Shown in pieces: positions 7,040 through 13,664 of a DNA stretch of 13,664 bases. This DNA is from JBECKQ01 sp040235375. GTDB lineage: Bacteria; Planctomycetota; Phycisphaerae; UBA1845. Position 1 is the stretch's first letter, and the number at the start of each line of letters is the position of its first letter. Position numbers and translations under genes: made by a program. The stretch is taken from assembly GCA_040235375.1 (NCBI GenBank), contig JBECKQ010000171.1, forward strand, positions 1-13,664, given 5' to 3'. A model generated the notes under the pieces. That model searched no databases, was not told the origin of the DNA, and saw only the letters and a list, made by a program, of their open reading frames with translations.

Positions 7040-9529
7040 TCAACCTGTCGGCCCGTCCAGCGCCTCGACAAACTGGCCGAGATCGATCAGATCCACGTCG
7101 TCATCCCCATCGAAATCCATGATCGCGCAGTCGGTCGGGGGGACGGCCCCCCCACCGCCGAAGCAGCGCTGGAAGTCCGCGAAATCAACCAGGTCGAGGT
7201 CACCGTCGATGTCCGTGTCACCTGCGAACTGCAACGTGAAATCCACATAGGAGTGGGTCTCGAACAGGCAGGTCCAGACGCCGCTGAATTCCGACCCGTC
7301 GGAGCCGAAGAGGGTCGAAAACGTCACGTTTAGGCCGATGAGTTGCCCGGGATCGAGCGTCAGGCCCTCCACCACGGGAGCATCCGGCGGGTACCAGGTG
7401 TAGGCCGCTCCACCCGGCAACACGCGCGGTATCCGAACCTCGGTGCGATAGAGCCCGTCCGCGATCGTGGAGGCCACCTCCGCTCCGGCAATGGTGGACC
7501 TGCCGTACACCTGGACGGTCGTGGCGCCGTGGTAGGTGTAGATGTGATTGCCGTCGCCCCAGGTGTCGCCGATATGGTTGGCCTTGTTGTCGCTGTTGTA
7601 CGTATCGGTCGCTCCCGACGTGTGCCGCACGGGTGATTCGAACCGGCCGTCCTGGCCGCTTCCATCGATCGAAATCTTGAAACGCAGACGCTGATCGGAC
7701 TCAAATGCCAGATAGAGCGCGTCCCGATCATACCCCGCGTAGGTGACGATCTGGAACTCCACCGGCGCTTGCGTGAAGTAGTAGCCATTTGCCAGCACCG
7801 ACCAGCCGCTCTCGATCGTGCCGTCGATGACGGGCGCCGGCGACATCATGGGTATGAAACGCGCAGTGTCGTAGAGCGGTTGATCGTCAGGCCCGTCATT
7901 CACGCCGTCCCCGTCTGTGTCGGGATCAAGCGGATCCGTGCCGCGGAAGTTGTACGCGCTGTATTCGCCAAGATCGTCGAGTCCGTCGTCATCCGTATCG
8001 GCCAGCGCAGGATCGGACCCGAACCGGGCTTCGTCCATCCAGACCCGCGCGTCATCGTCGGGAAGCTGGTCGCCATCGAGATCCACGCACTCGATATACT
8101 GGTCGTACGGGGCCGGAAACAGCATCCAGGAATCGCCATACTCGCGGTTCGTCTGGGCGATGCCGTCATAATGAGATCCCCAGTCCATATGCCACCCGGT
8201 CGGCCCCAGCGGATCGGGGTAGGCCCACGGAAAGTGGCAGAAGAGGACCTCCGGCGTGGCCGGTCCCGTACGATTCTCCATGGCCTCGAGGGCGTGATGG
8301 ATTTCGTGAGTGAACGTCCAGGCAATGGTGTAGTCGACGTTCGGGTCATTGCCGGGATAGGGGACGCCACAAACGGTGCCCAGTGAGGCGCAGGTGCTCC
8401 CAAAAACGACGTATCCTCCGAGACAGCCGGCCAGGTTCTGCCCGACGAGGTAGGCGAGGTCGTACTGATTGTTCTGTACCCCGCGGCTGGTGAGGTCCGC
8501 CAGCACGGCGCTGCTCGCCCAACTGTCGCCCGGCGGGTAGGCGTCGATGTACATCCACGTCACGTCCATGTTGAGGCGGCCGGCGGACGTGCGCCAGTAG
8601 AACTCCATTCCTTTCTTCAGCCCCGCGGTCATCTGCGCCACCTGCGTTGTCGTGTAGCCTCCTGTGTAGAAGGCCACCAGAAGTTCCATGTTCTTGTGCG
8701 TGGAGTAGGAGCCGGAATCGACGTCGAGGACCGCACCCAACTCGGTCGACTCCTCGCTGACCGCCATCCCCGCCCCGCTGATGGCGACAACCTTGTAGAT
8801 GTACGTTTCACCTGGCGTCAGACCGGAGTCGGTGAAGTCGGTGCGCTGAAGCACGCGTTTGACCGGACTGGACGGGAAGGCGCCCGCAGCGGTGCGGCGG
8901 TACACCTCGTAGCCGGCGACGGCCGGATCGTCGACGGCCTCCCAGGAGACGTGAGTTGTTGTGTGGAATGGCGTCACGACGAGGTTCTGCGGGCCGGGCG
9001 CGAGATTCCCCGGCGCGCCGAAAATCTGCCACTCGTGCAGCCAGACTTGATCGCCGGAATAGCGCTCGATCGTCACTTTGAAGAGCAGGGCCGTATGCGT
9101 CGCCCCCAGAACCACCTCAGACATCACGTTGTTGAAGGCATCCGTCCAGGGCACCAGTTCGGCCCATGTACCCGACTGGCTGTCCATGTCCACCTGGTTG
9201 TCGGCGGCCTCGACGCGCCACCGGTACGCGGGCGATCCGGTTCCGTTCGACAGCCACATCCGAAAGCGATCGACCGACCAGGCGCTGGCGAAAGTCACCT
9301 GGACGAACGCCGGGTTGATGCTGTCGCTGCGGTAGATCGTGCTGGTGTTGCCGTCGAAGATGTCGCTCGTCGTGCCGTAGTCCGCCGGGCTGGCATCCAC
9401 CGTGGCGAGCCCCAGATCCACGAGGCCGTTGACGTCGATGGTGTCGCCGCGCGCGATCGCCGCGCCGGCGATCAGGAAAGCGATAGCGATGGTACTTCGC
9501 TCGAGCAATTCGATCGGCCGGTTCGTCAT
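7040..9529 (-). CDS. Secreted putative metallopeptidase (HEIHH motif) with F5/8C-like, FN3, TSP3-like and DOMON-like parts and dockerin-like tail
   Basis: This is an 829-residue exported protein. Residues 1 to about 27 are a signal peptide (MTNRPIEL, then AIAFLIAGAAIA). Residues about 38-175 look like an F5/8 type C (discoidin) domain, followed by FN3 about 178-263. Residues about 270-480 hold the likely catalytic domain, with H408-E409-I-H-H412 and E415, an HExxHxxE arrangement; I cannot place the peptidase family or the third ligand with certainty. Residues about 480-560 carry Asp-rich TSP3-like Ca-binding repeats (DTDDDGLDD, DTDGDGVND). Residues about 563-768 resemble a CBM9/DOMON sandwich (PVIDGTIESGW ... 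LYLAFESD). The tail 769-829 is a dockerin-like pair (DIDGDLDLVDF, DFDGDDDVDLIDL). The ATG at 9529 starts a clean signal peptide with GGGGA 8 bases upstream; in-frame starts back to 9604 would add a non-signal Arg-rich leader. It lies 36 bases upstream of the M6-like gene, so they are probably cotranscribed. Confidence 0.8.
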   Translation of the reverse strand: MTNRPIELLERSTIAIAFLIAGAAIARGDTIDVNGLVDLGLATVDASPADYGTTSDIFDGNTSTIYRSDSINPAFVQVTFASAWSVDRFRMWLSNGTGSPAYRWRVEAADNQVDMDSQSGTWAELVPWTDAFNNVMSEVVLGATHTALLFKVTIERYSGDQVWLHEWQIFGAPGNLAPGPQNLVVTPFHTTTHVSWEAVDDPAVAGYEVYRRTAAGAFPSSPVKRVLQRTDFTDSGLTPGETYIYKVVAISGAGMAVSEESTELGAVLDVDSGSYSTHKNMELLVAFYTGGYTTTQVAQMTAGLKKGMEFYWRTSAGRLNMDVTWMYIDAYPPGDSWASSAVLADLTSRGVQNNQYDLAYLVGQNLAGCLGGYVVFGSTCASLGTVCGVPYPGNDPNVDYTIAWTFTHEIHHALEAMENRTGPATPEVLFCHFPWAYPDPLGPTGWHMDWGSHYDGIAQTNREYGDSWMLFPAPYDQYIECVDLDGDQLPDDDARVWMDEARFGSDPALADTDDDGLDDLGEYSAYNFRGTDPLDPDTDGDGVNDGPDDQPLYDTARFIPMMSPAPVIDGTIESGWSVLANGYYFTQAPVEFQIVTYAGYDRDALYLAFESDQRLRFKISIDGSGQDGRFESPVRHTSGATDTYNSDNKANHIGDTWGDGNHIYTYHGATTVQVYGRSTIAGAEVASTIADGLYRTEVRIPRVLPGGAAYTWYPPDAPVVEGLTLDPGQLIGLNVTFSTLFGSDGSEFSGVWTCLFETHSYVDFTLQFAGDTDIDGDLDLVDFADFQRCFGGGGAVPPTDCAIMDFDGDDDVDLIDLGQFVEALDGPTG

Positions 9530-9618
9530 CGTGAGAGTCCCCGAAGGAGGCACAAGAAACAGACGCTCGACTCGTCGGCGGACGGCGACGCGCATCGAGC
9601 ACACCCCGTGTGGATGCC

Positions 9619-9646
9619 ATTATAACGATCTCGCATCGTCCGCCAA
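9619..9646 (-). promoter_or_regulatory. Sigma70-like promoter of the metallopeptidase operon
   Basis: On the minus strand the -10 box is a perfect TATAAT (9619-9624). A -35-like TTGGCG (9641-9646) lies 16 bases upstream with 4/6 matches to consensus. The predicted start near 9612 gives an 80-odd base leader to the ATG at 9529. Confidence 0.5.
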
Positions 9647-9724
9647 AAACGCTTTGCGTGCATTCTCCTTTCGGACCGCAATCGCGGGTTTCCGGCGTTC
9701 AGGCCGCCCGACCCCGCGCGTGAC

Positions 9725-9740
9725 TGCACCTGACGGTGCA
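9725..9740. promoter_or_regulatory. Candidate operator: perfect dyad between divergent promoters
   Basis: TGCACC and GGTGCA are inverted around TGAC, a perfect 6-4-6 dyad. Its centre lies about 80 bases upstream of the predicted plus-strand start and about 120 bases upstream of the minus-strand start, positions suited to a shared activator. It has no T-run and no gene ending near it, so a terminator role is unlikely. Confidence 0.35.
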
Positions 9741-9776
9741 TGAACGGCCTCATCTTTGCATTGCGGCTCGCGATTG

Positions 9777-9806
9777 TTGAAAGCCCGATGCTCGGTCTGT
9801 TAAGAT
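9777..9806 (+). promoter_or_regulatory. Sigma70-like promoter of the propeller gene
   Basis: TTGAAA (9777-9782) and TAAGAT (9801-9806) are separated by 18 bases, with matches of 5/6 and 4/6. The predicted start near 9813 gives a leader of about 75 bases to the ATG at 9889. Confidence 0.42.
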
Positions 9807-9888
9807 GCGACTTCGGGGGGCACTCCTTGGAGCGAAGGAACCGCTGGGCCGAATTGGCCGTCCGCTTACGTCGGAAAGGAAATCGCAG

Positions 9889-12800
9889 ATGAGAGATTAT
9901 GTCAGGCCCGGCGCGGTCCTGATGGTGACTCTCCTCGCGGTGGTTCGCAGTGCGCCGGCCACCGATCCCGAGGTGACGAATCCGCGCGTTCTTTCGATCG
10001 ACTACGATCCCCTGCTCGAAAGCCAGGGCGGCGTTCGACTCCACACTTGGGCCGGCTGGAACAATCCTTCCCTGCTGACGCTCTGGTACGTCAACGACTT
10101 CGACAGCGCCACGCACAATCTCCTCAAGTTCCGCGTCACGCGCGATGTGAAGACCGACGTGTATCCCCTGAAGGCGGATGGGTTCCGTTACACGGACGCG
10201 ACCTACATCGCCGCCGCCCAAAGCGGCGGATGGCACCAGCCCGACGGCGTGGATTACCAGACGATCGCCCGGAATTACGATCTGGCACGGAAGATCGACT
10301 CCGGCGAGATCGACGAAGTGTTCGTACACGGCGCCCCGTACTTCGGGTACTGGGAGTCCACCATGGCGGGCTATGGCGGATACTGGTGCAACTCCCCGCC
10401 ACAACAGCGGATCGCCTGCAGCAAGATCTTCGTAATGATGGGCTTCAACTACGAGCGCGGCGTTGCGGAAATGCTGCACAGTTGCGGACACCGGGCCGAG
10501 TCCATCATGTCGCACACCTACGGGTACTGGGACATCACGCAAGCGCGGCACGACTGGGAGCGATTCACGCTCAATGCCGGGCAGTCGGCGCCGCTCACCC
10601 CAGCCTGCGGATCCGTGCACTACCCCCCCAACGGCTTTGCTGACTACGACTACGCCAACACGACCCTGGTGAGCAGCACGGCCGAGGACTGGCTGGTGAA
10701 TTTCCCTGACCTCACCGGCGCCACCACGATGGTCAACCGGGAAACGTGGGGCGGCCCCGATTATCACCGCAACTTCATGAAGTGGTGGTACGCCCACATG
10801 CCGCACGTCGGCGGTCGAAACAATCACGACGGGTTCAACTATCTCAACAACTGGTACCCCTACATCTTCGACCTCAATCGCTACCCGGAAGCGGGCGGAG
10901 ATCACGGTCCGGGCGGGACGCCGCCCGTCGCCACGCCGAATATCTCCACACCGGTGCGGGTCACCACCAGGCTGAACGACGACTGGGCGCCGAAAGTGAA
11001 CGACTCCGGCCGCGTCGTGTGGCATGGATCGGACGGCAACGACTTCGAGATCTTCTCCGCCAACCGCGACGGATCCGACCTGGTGCAGATCACCAGCAAC
11101 ATCCTCATCGACGAGGACGCGCAGATCAACGCGTCGGGACGAATCGTGTGGCAGCAGTTCGACGGCCAGGACTTCGAGATCTTCAGTGCCAACGCGGACG
11201 GAACCGACGTGGTGCAGATCACGAGCAACGCGGTCAACGACTGGCATCCTCAAATCAACGACTCCGGACGCATCGTCTGGGACGGGTACGACGGCGGCGA
11301 TTACGAGATCTATACGGCGATGTCAGACGGCAGCGGGCTGACCGCGGTGACCAGCAACGGCAGCTCCACCGGCTATCCGCGCGAGGACGTGTGGCCGCAG
11401 ATCAACAACGCCGATCGGATCGTCTGGTTCGGCTACGACGGTAGCAACTGGGAGATCTTCAGCGCTGACGCCGACGGCGCCGGGCTCGTGAACGTCTCGA
11501 ATGACTCCCGCGAGGACGTGTATCCGCAGCTCAACGACGCCGGCCGCGTGGTCTGGTTCCGCTGGTACAGTGATACGAATACCGAAATCTGCAGCGCGGA
11601 CGCAACCGGCGGCCCGGTGGTGCGCGTGACCAACAACGTCTACCACGACTGGCACCCGCAGATCTCTGCGACGGGCAAGATCGTGTGGACGGCCCGCCCG
11701 CTGGCGAACTGGGAGATCTTCTCGGCGGCCGCCGACGGGACGCAGGTCACGCAGATCACCAACAACGACACTCACGACCAGTACCCGCAAATCGATGACG
11801 GCGATCGGATTGTCTGGCAGGGCTTCGACGGCAATGATTGGGAAATCTACGGGCTGGATGGCGGCACGCTCTACCAGGTCACCGATAACAGCTACGACGA
11901 TCGGGCACCGGTCTTGAGCAATGCCGTTGCCGTCTGGCACGCCGAGAGCGAGGTTGACTCGGCCGGCATGGACAGCACAGAGATCTTCTCGGCGCCCTTG
12001 GGCCAGAACTTTGATGACGTGGATATGGACGGTCTGCCGGATGAGTGGGAGATGATGCAGTTCGGTGACCTCGGCCACGGCCCCGGCGACGACGAAGAGC
12101 CCGACGGTCTGACCAACGATCTCGAGTACGCGCACGGCACCAACCCCCTGGACCCCGACTCCGACAACGACGGTCTCAACGACGGCGACGAGGTGCTCGT
12201 GTACCTGACTGACCCGCTGGATGCCGACTCCGACGACGATGGCCTCAACGACGGCGACGAGGTGAGCGCCGGCACCGACCCGCACCTCTCGGATACGGAC
12301 GAAGATGGAATTCCCGACGGCTGGGAGGTGGATCACGGCCTCGACCCGCTGGTCGACGACGCCGGCGCCGACCCGGACAACGACGGCGCCACGAACGGCG
12401 AGGAGTACGACGCCGGCAGCGACCCGATGGCGCCGTGGTCGATTCCAGTTCCTCCGCCCGCCGGAACGGCGCTGGACTTCGACGGCGTCGATGATTATGT
12501 AAGCCTCGGCGACGTGGCGGTCAGCGGCAACCAGCTTACCGTGGAGGCCTGGGTCAAACCGCAGGCCGTGGCCTCGGCGCGCATCCTCGAGAAGCTCGAG
12601 GATTACGGTGTGCAATTCACCGCCGGCAACGTCGTACGCTTCATGACCAAATACGGCTTTACCTGGGACACGCTCGATGGGCAATCATCGAACGCGGTCG
12701 ACACTTGGGTTCACATCGCCTGCGTTCTGGACGGCGCCACCAAGTGGATCTACGTGAACGGCGAGCCGGACGGACAGCGCAGCTACTCCCAGAACGTGAA

Positions 12801-13626
12801 AGTGACCACGAATCCCCTGATCATGGGGGCTGCCTCGCCCGGCGGCACGTCGGGGAACATCGATGCCGTCATAGACGAGGTTCGCGTCTGGAACGTGGCC
12901 CGCACGCAGCAGGAAATCCAGGCGGCGATGAATACCGCTTTGACCGGAACCGAAACCGGACTGGTCGGATACTGGACCCTGGACGACGGCAGCGGCCAGT
13001 CCGCGAGCGACTCGGCGGGCTCGAACCACGGCCAGCTCGGTTCCAGCGCCGCGGTCGACGCTGCCGATCCGGTCTGGATCGACTCGCCCATCGCCGTACC
13101 GCCGGACACCGGTATCGGTCCAGACATAGCGGCGGTCGCGTACCCGGATCCCGTGGGATACGCAGCGCCGATCACCGTGACCGTCGACATCAGCGACGCC
13201 GCGACCGGGGACGACGGCGTATCGGCCGCAACGCTCTACTATGACTACGCATGGCCCTACAACGCATCTTCGGTGGCCGGCGTCGGGCCCGGCGGCAACG
13301 GGGACGGAACGTGGACCTTCACGATTCCAGCGCAGGGTCAGGGCCAGGTCGGGCAGGTCCTCGCGTTCTTCGTCCGTGCCGACGACGGCCAGGGAACGCC
13401 CACCTTCGACAGCAACGGCGGAGAGCTTTACTCGATCGCCATCGGCGTGCCGGCCGACGTGAACGGTGACGGAAAGGTGGACCTTGGTGATTTCGACGGG
13501 ATGGACACCTGCCTGACCGGGCCTGACGGTGCGCCATCGTCGGGTTGCGAGACCTTCGACTTCGAGGCCGACGGAGATGTCGACCTCGCCGATTTCTCAT
13601 TCTTGCAGGGGGCGTTTACAGGCTGA
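9889..13626 (+). CDS. Large secreted mosaic protein: His-rich N-terminal domain, beta-propeller, TSP3-like, LamG, Ig-like, dockerin-like tail
   Basis: This is a 1245-residue exported protein. Signal peptide about 1-25 (MRDYVRPG, hydrophobic core, then SAPA). Residues about 30-350 form an unassigned domain rich in Trp/Tyr/His, with H197-S-C-G-H201-R-A-E204 and nearby S-H-T-Y-G-Y-W; this resembles a metal site but lacks the catalytic Glu of HExxH. Residues 365-703 are a TolB/WD40-like propeller of seven regular units (DWHPQIN ... GRIVW ... EIFSA ... DG ... VTQITSN) plus a looser eighth. Residues 708-854 are TSP3-like Ca repeats (DSDNDGLNDGDE). Residues 860-1066 are LamG (ALDFDGVDDYVSLG ... VIDEVRVWNVART). 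Residues 1075-1186 are Ig-like. Residues 1189-1245 are a dockerin-like pair. The ATG at 9889 has AAGGA 8-9 bases upstream and starts the signal peptide; a start at 9805 would overlap the -10 box. It faces away from the protease operon. Its role is unknown; scaffold, glycan binding or hydrolase are possible. Confidence 0.82.
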   Translation: MRDYVRPGAVLMVTLLAVVRSAPATDPEVTNPRVLSIDYDPLLESQGGVRLHTWAGWNNPSLLTLWYVNDFDSATHNLLKFRVTRDVKTDVYPLKADGFRYTDATYIAAAQSGGWHQPDGVDYQTIARNYDLARKIDSGEIDEVFVHGAPYFGYWESTMAGYGGYWCNSPPQQRIACSKIFVMMGFNYERGVAEMLHSCGHRAESIMSHTYGYWDITQARHDWERFTLNAGQSAPLTPACGSVHYPPNGFADYDYANTTLVSSTAEDWLVNFPDLTGATTMVNRETWGGPDYHRNFMKWWYAHMPHVGGRNNHDGFNYLNNWYPYIFDLNRYPEAGGDHGPGGTPPVATPNISTPVRVTTRLNDDWAPKVNDSGRVVWHGSDGNDFEIFSANRDGSDLVQITSNILIDEDAQINASGRIVWQQFDGQDFEIFSANADGTDVVQITSNAVNDWHPQINDSGRIVWDGYDGGDYEIYTAMSDGSGLTAVTSNGSSTGYPREDVWPQINNADRIVWFGYDGSNWEIFSADADGAGLVNVSNDSREDVYPQLNDAGRVVWFRWYSDTNTEICSADATGGPVVRVTNNVYHDWHPQISATGKIVWTARPLANWEIFSAAADGTQVTQITNNDTHDQYPQIDDGDRIVWQGFDGNDWEIYGLDGGTLYQVTDNSYDDRAPVLSNAVAVWHAESEVDSAGMDSTEIFSAPLGQNFDDVDMDGLPDEWEMMQFGDLGHGPGDDEEPDGLTNDLEYAHGTNPLDPDSDNDGLNDGDEVLVYLTDPLDADSDDDGLNDGDEVSAGTDPHLSDTDEDGIPDGWEVDHGLDPLVDDAGADPDNDGATNGEEYDAGSDPMAPWSIPVPPPAGTALDFDGVDDYVSLGDVAVSGNQLTVEAWVKPQAVASARILEKLEDYGVQFTAGNVVRFMTKYGFTWDTLDGQSSNAVDTWVHIACVLDGATKWIYVNGEPDGQRSYSQNVKVTTNPLIMGAASPGGTSGNIDAVIDEVRVWNVARTQQEIQAAMNTALTGTETGLVGYWTLDDGSGQSASDSAGSNHGQLGSSAAVDAADPVWIDSPIAVPPDTGIGPDIAAVAYPDPVGYAAPITVTVDISDAATGDDGVSAATLYYDYAWPYNASSVAGVGPGGNGDGTWTFTIPAQGQGQVGQVLAFFVRADDGQGTPTFDSNGGELYSIAIGVPADVNGDGKVDLGDFDGMDTCLTGPDGAPSSGCETFDFEADGDVDLADFSFLQGAFTG
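10981..11997 (+). repeat. In-gene array of propeller blade repeats
   Basis: Repeat units start at 10981, 11110, 11239, 11386, 11515, 11647, 11776 and 11899, mostly 129 bases (43 residues) apart, with one 147-base and one 132-base unit. The core is P-Q-I-N, then R-I-V-W, then E-I-F-S-A, then V-T-Q-I-T. The last unit is divergent and carries an insertion. Seven regular units plus one loose unit fit a seven- or eight-bladed propeller. Confidence 0.75.
12157..12264 (+). repeat. Near-identical TSP3-like repeat pair within the propeller gene
   Basis: Two 39-base units (12157-12195 and 12226-12264) differ at very few bases and lie 69 bases (23 residues) apart. Each encodes an Asp-rich loop of the form DSDxDGLNDGDEV. 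Weaker copies continue to about 12420. By family knowledge such loops bind calcium and stiffen exoproteins. Confidence 0.7.
13459..13623 (+). other. Dockerin-like C-terminal module (example of a shared tail)
   Basis: The segment encodes two Asp-rich loops (DVNGDGKVDLGDF and DFEADGDVDLADF) separated by a Cys-containing linker. Equivalent tails close the two minus-strand proteins, at roughly 3986-4195 and 7040-7225. In other bacteria dockerins bind cohesins; in planctomycetes the partner of this module is generally not established, and no cohesin is seen here. Confidence 0.6.
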
Positions 13627-13664
13627 ACGCCGGCGCGACCGACGGAGTCCGGCAGTAAGATTAC

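Larger units (their letters stand above)
9530..9888. other. Divergent control region of the exoprotein cluster
   Basis: This 359-base region separates the minus-strand protease operon from the plus-strand propeller gene. It contains a minus promoter (9619-9646), a plus promoter (9777-9806) and a perfect dyad (9725-9740) between them. No gene is supported here. An in-frame minus ORF of 45 codons (9526-9663) overlaps the protease start but contains the promoter and has a poorly spaced ribosome site. Confidence 0.6.

Noticed and set aside
9526..11253. 575-codon minus-strand frame opposite the start of the propeller gene
   Set aside because: Low-complexity Val/Arg/Asp-rich shadow of the plus-strand gene. 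It crosses the intergenic control region and shows no domain signature.
10978..12450. Possible CRISPR or DNA tandem-repeat array
   Set aside because: The repeats keep codon frame and protein pattern but vary at DNA level, with no spacers. They are protein repeats (propeller blades and Ca loops).
11323..12684. 453-codon minus-strand frame opposite the propeller and TSP3 repeats
   Set aside because: Its repeats simply mirror the Asp-rich and propeller repeats on the plus strand.
13629..13653. Possible terminator after the propeller gene (GCCGG ... CCGGC)
   Set aside because: Only a 5-bp stem with a 15-base loop and no T-run before the window ends.

Overview
The window looks like chromosomal DNA from a GC-rich planctomycete, most likely a Phycisphaerae-type lineage. 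Three observations support this: one protein ends in a PEP-CTERM sorting tail (Pro-Glu-Pro, hydrophobic stretch, four Arg); three very large secreted proteins end in the dockerin-like double Asp-rich module (D-x-N-x-D-G ... DLxDF ... Cys ... FDxDxDGDVDLxDF) seen repeatedly in planctomycete exoproteins; and the exported proteins are long mosaics of FN3, F5/8C-like, LamG, thrombospondin-type-3-like and beta-propeller units. No rRNA, tRNA, transposase, integrase, CRISPR array or phage gene is visible. The taxonomic statement is an inference from protein style.

Layout. 1-412: no supportable gene. 413-1207 (-): a 264-residue PEP-CTERM protein with a very good ribosome binding site. 1208-1812: a 605-base divergent intergenic region. 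On the minus strand it holds a convincing sigma70-like promoter (1452-1480), followed about 50 bases later by a strong intrinsic terminator (1361-1398), well before the PEP-CTERM gene. This is either a roughly 80-nt small RNA or an attenuated leader. 1813-3969 (+): a secreted right-handed beta-helix protein with a C-terminal PA14-like domain. 3986-7003 (-): an M6-like secreted zinc metallopeptidase with two copies of one jelly-roll domain and a dockerin-like tail; its stop lies only 16 bases from the stop of the convergent beta-helix gene. 7040-9529 (-): a second secreted protein with an HExxH motif, F5/8C-like, FN3, TSP3-like and DOMON/CBM9-like parts and a dockerin-like tail. It sits 36 bases upstream of the M6-like gene, so the two look like an operon. 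9530-9888: a divergent control region with a promoter for each direction and a perfect dyad between them. 9889-13626 (+): a 1245-residue secreted protein with an unassigned His-rich N-terminal domain, an eight-blade-like propeller, TSP3-like Ca repeats, LamG and Ig-like domains and a dockerin-like tail.

How it may work together (inference). The divergent block 3986-13626 encodes two predicted extracellular metalloproteins and one large multi-domain protein, all carrying the same C-terminal module and sharing one control region. They could be jointly secreted and attached to a surface or matrix for breakdown of proteins or glycoconjugates. The beta-helix/PA14 protein and the PEP-CTERM protein next door are also exported and glycan-binding in style. 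No cohesin, exosortase, secretion apparatus or regulator is in the window, so the attachment route cannot be read here. The least explained items are the N-terminal H-S-x-G-H-R-x-E domain of the last gene and the promoter-terminator unit upstream of the PEP-CTERM gene.
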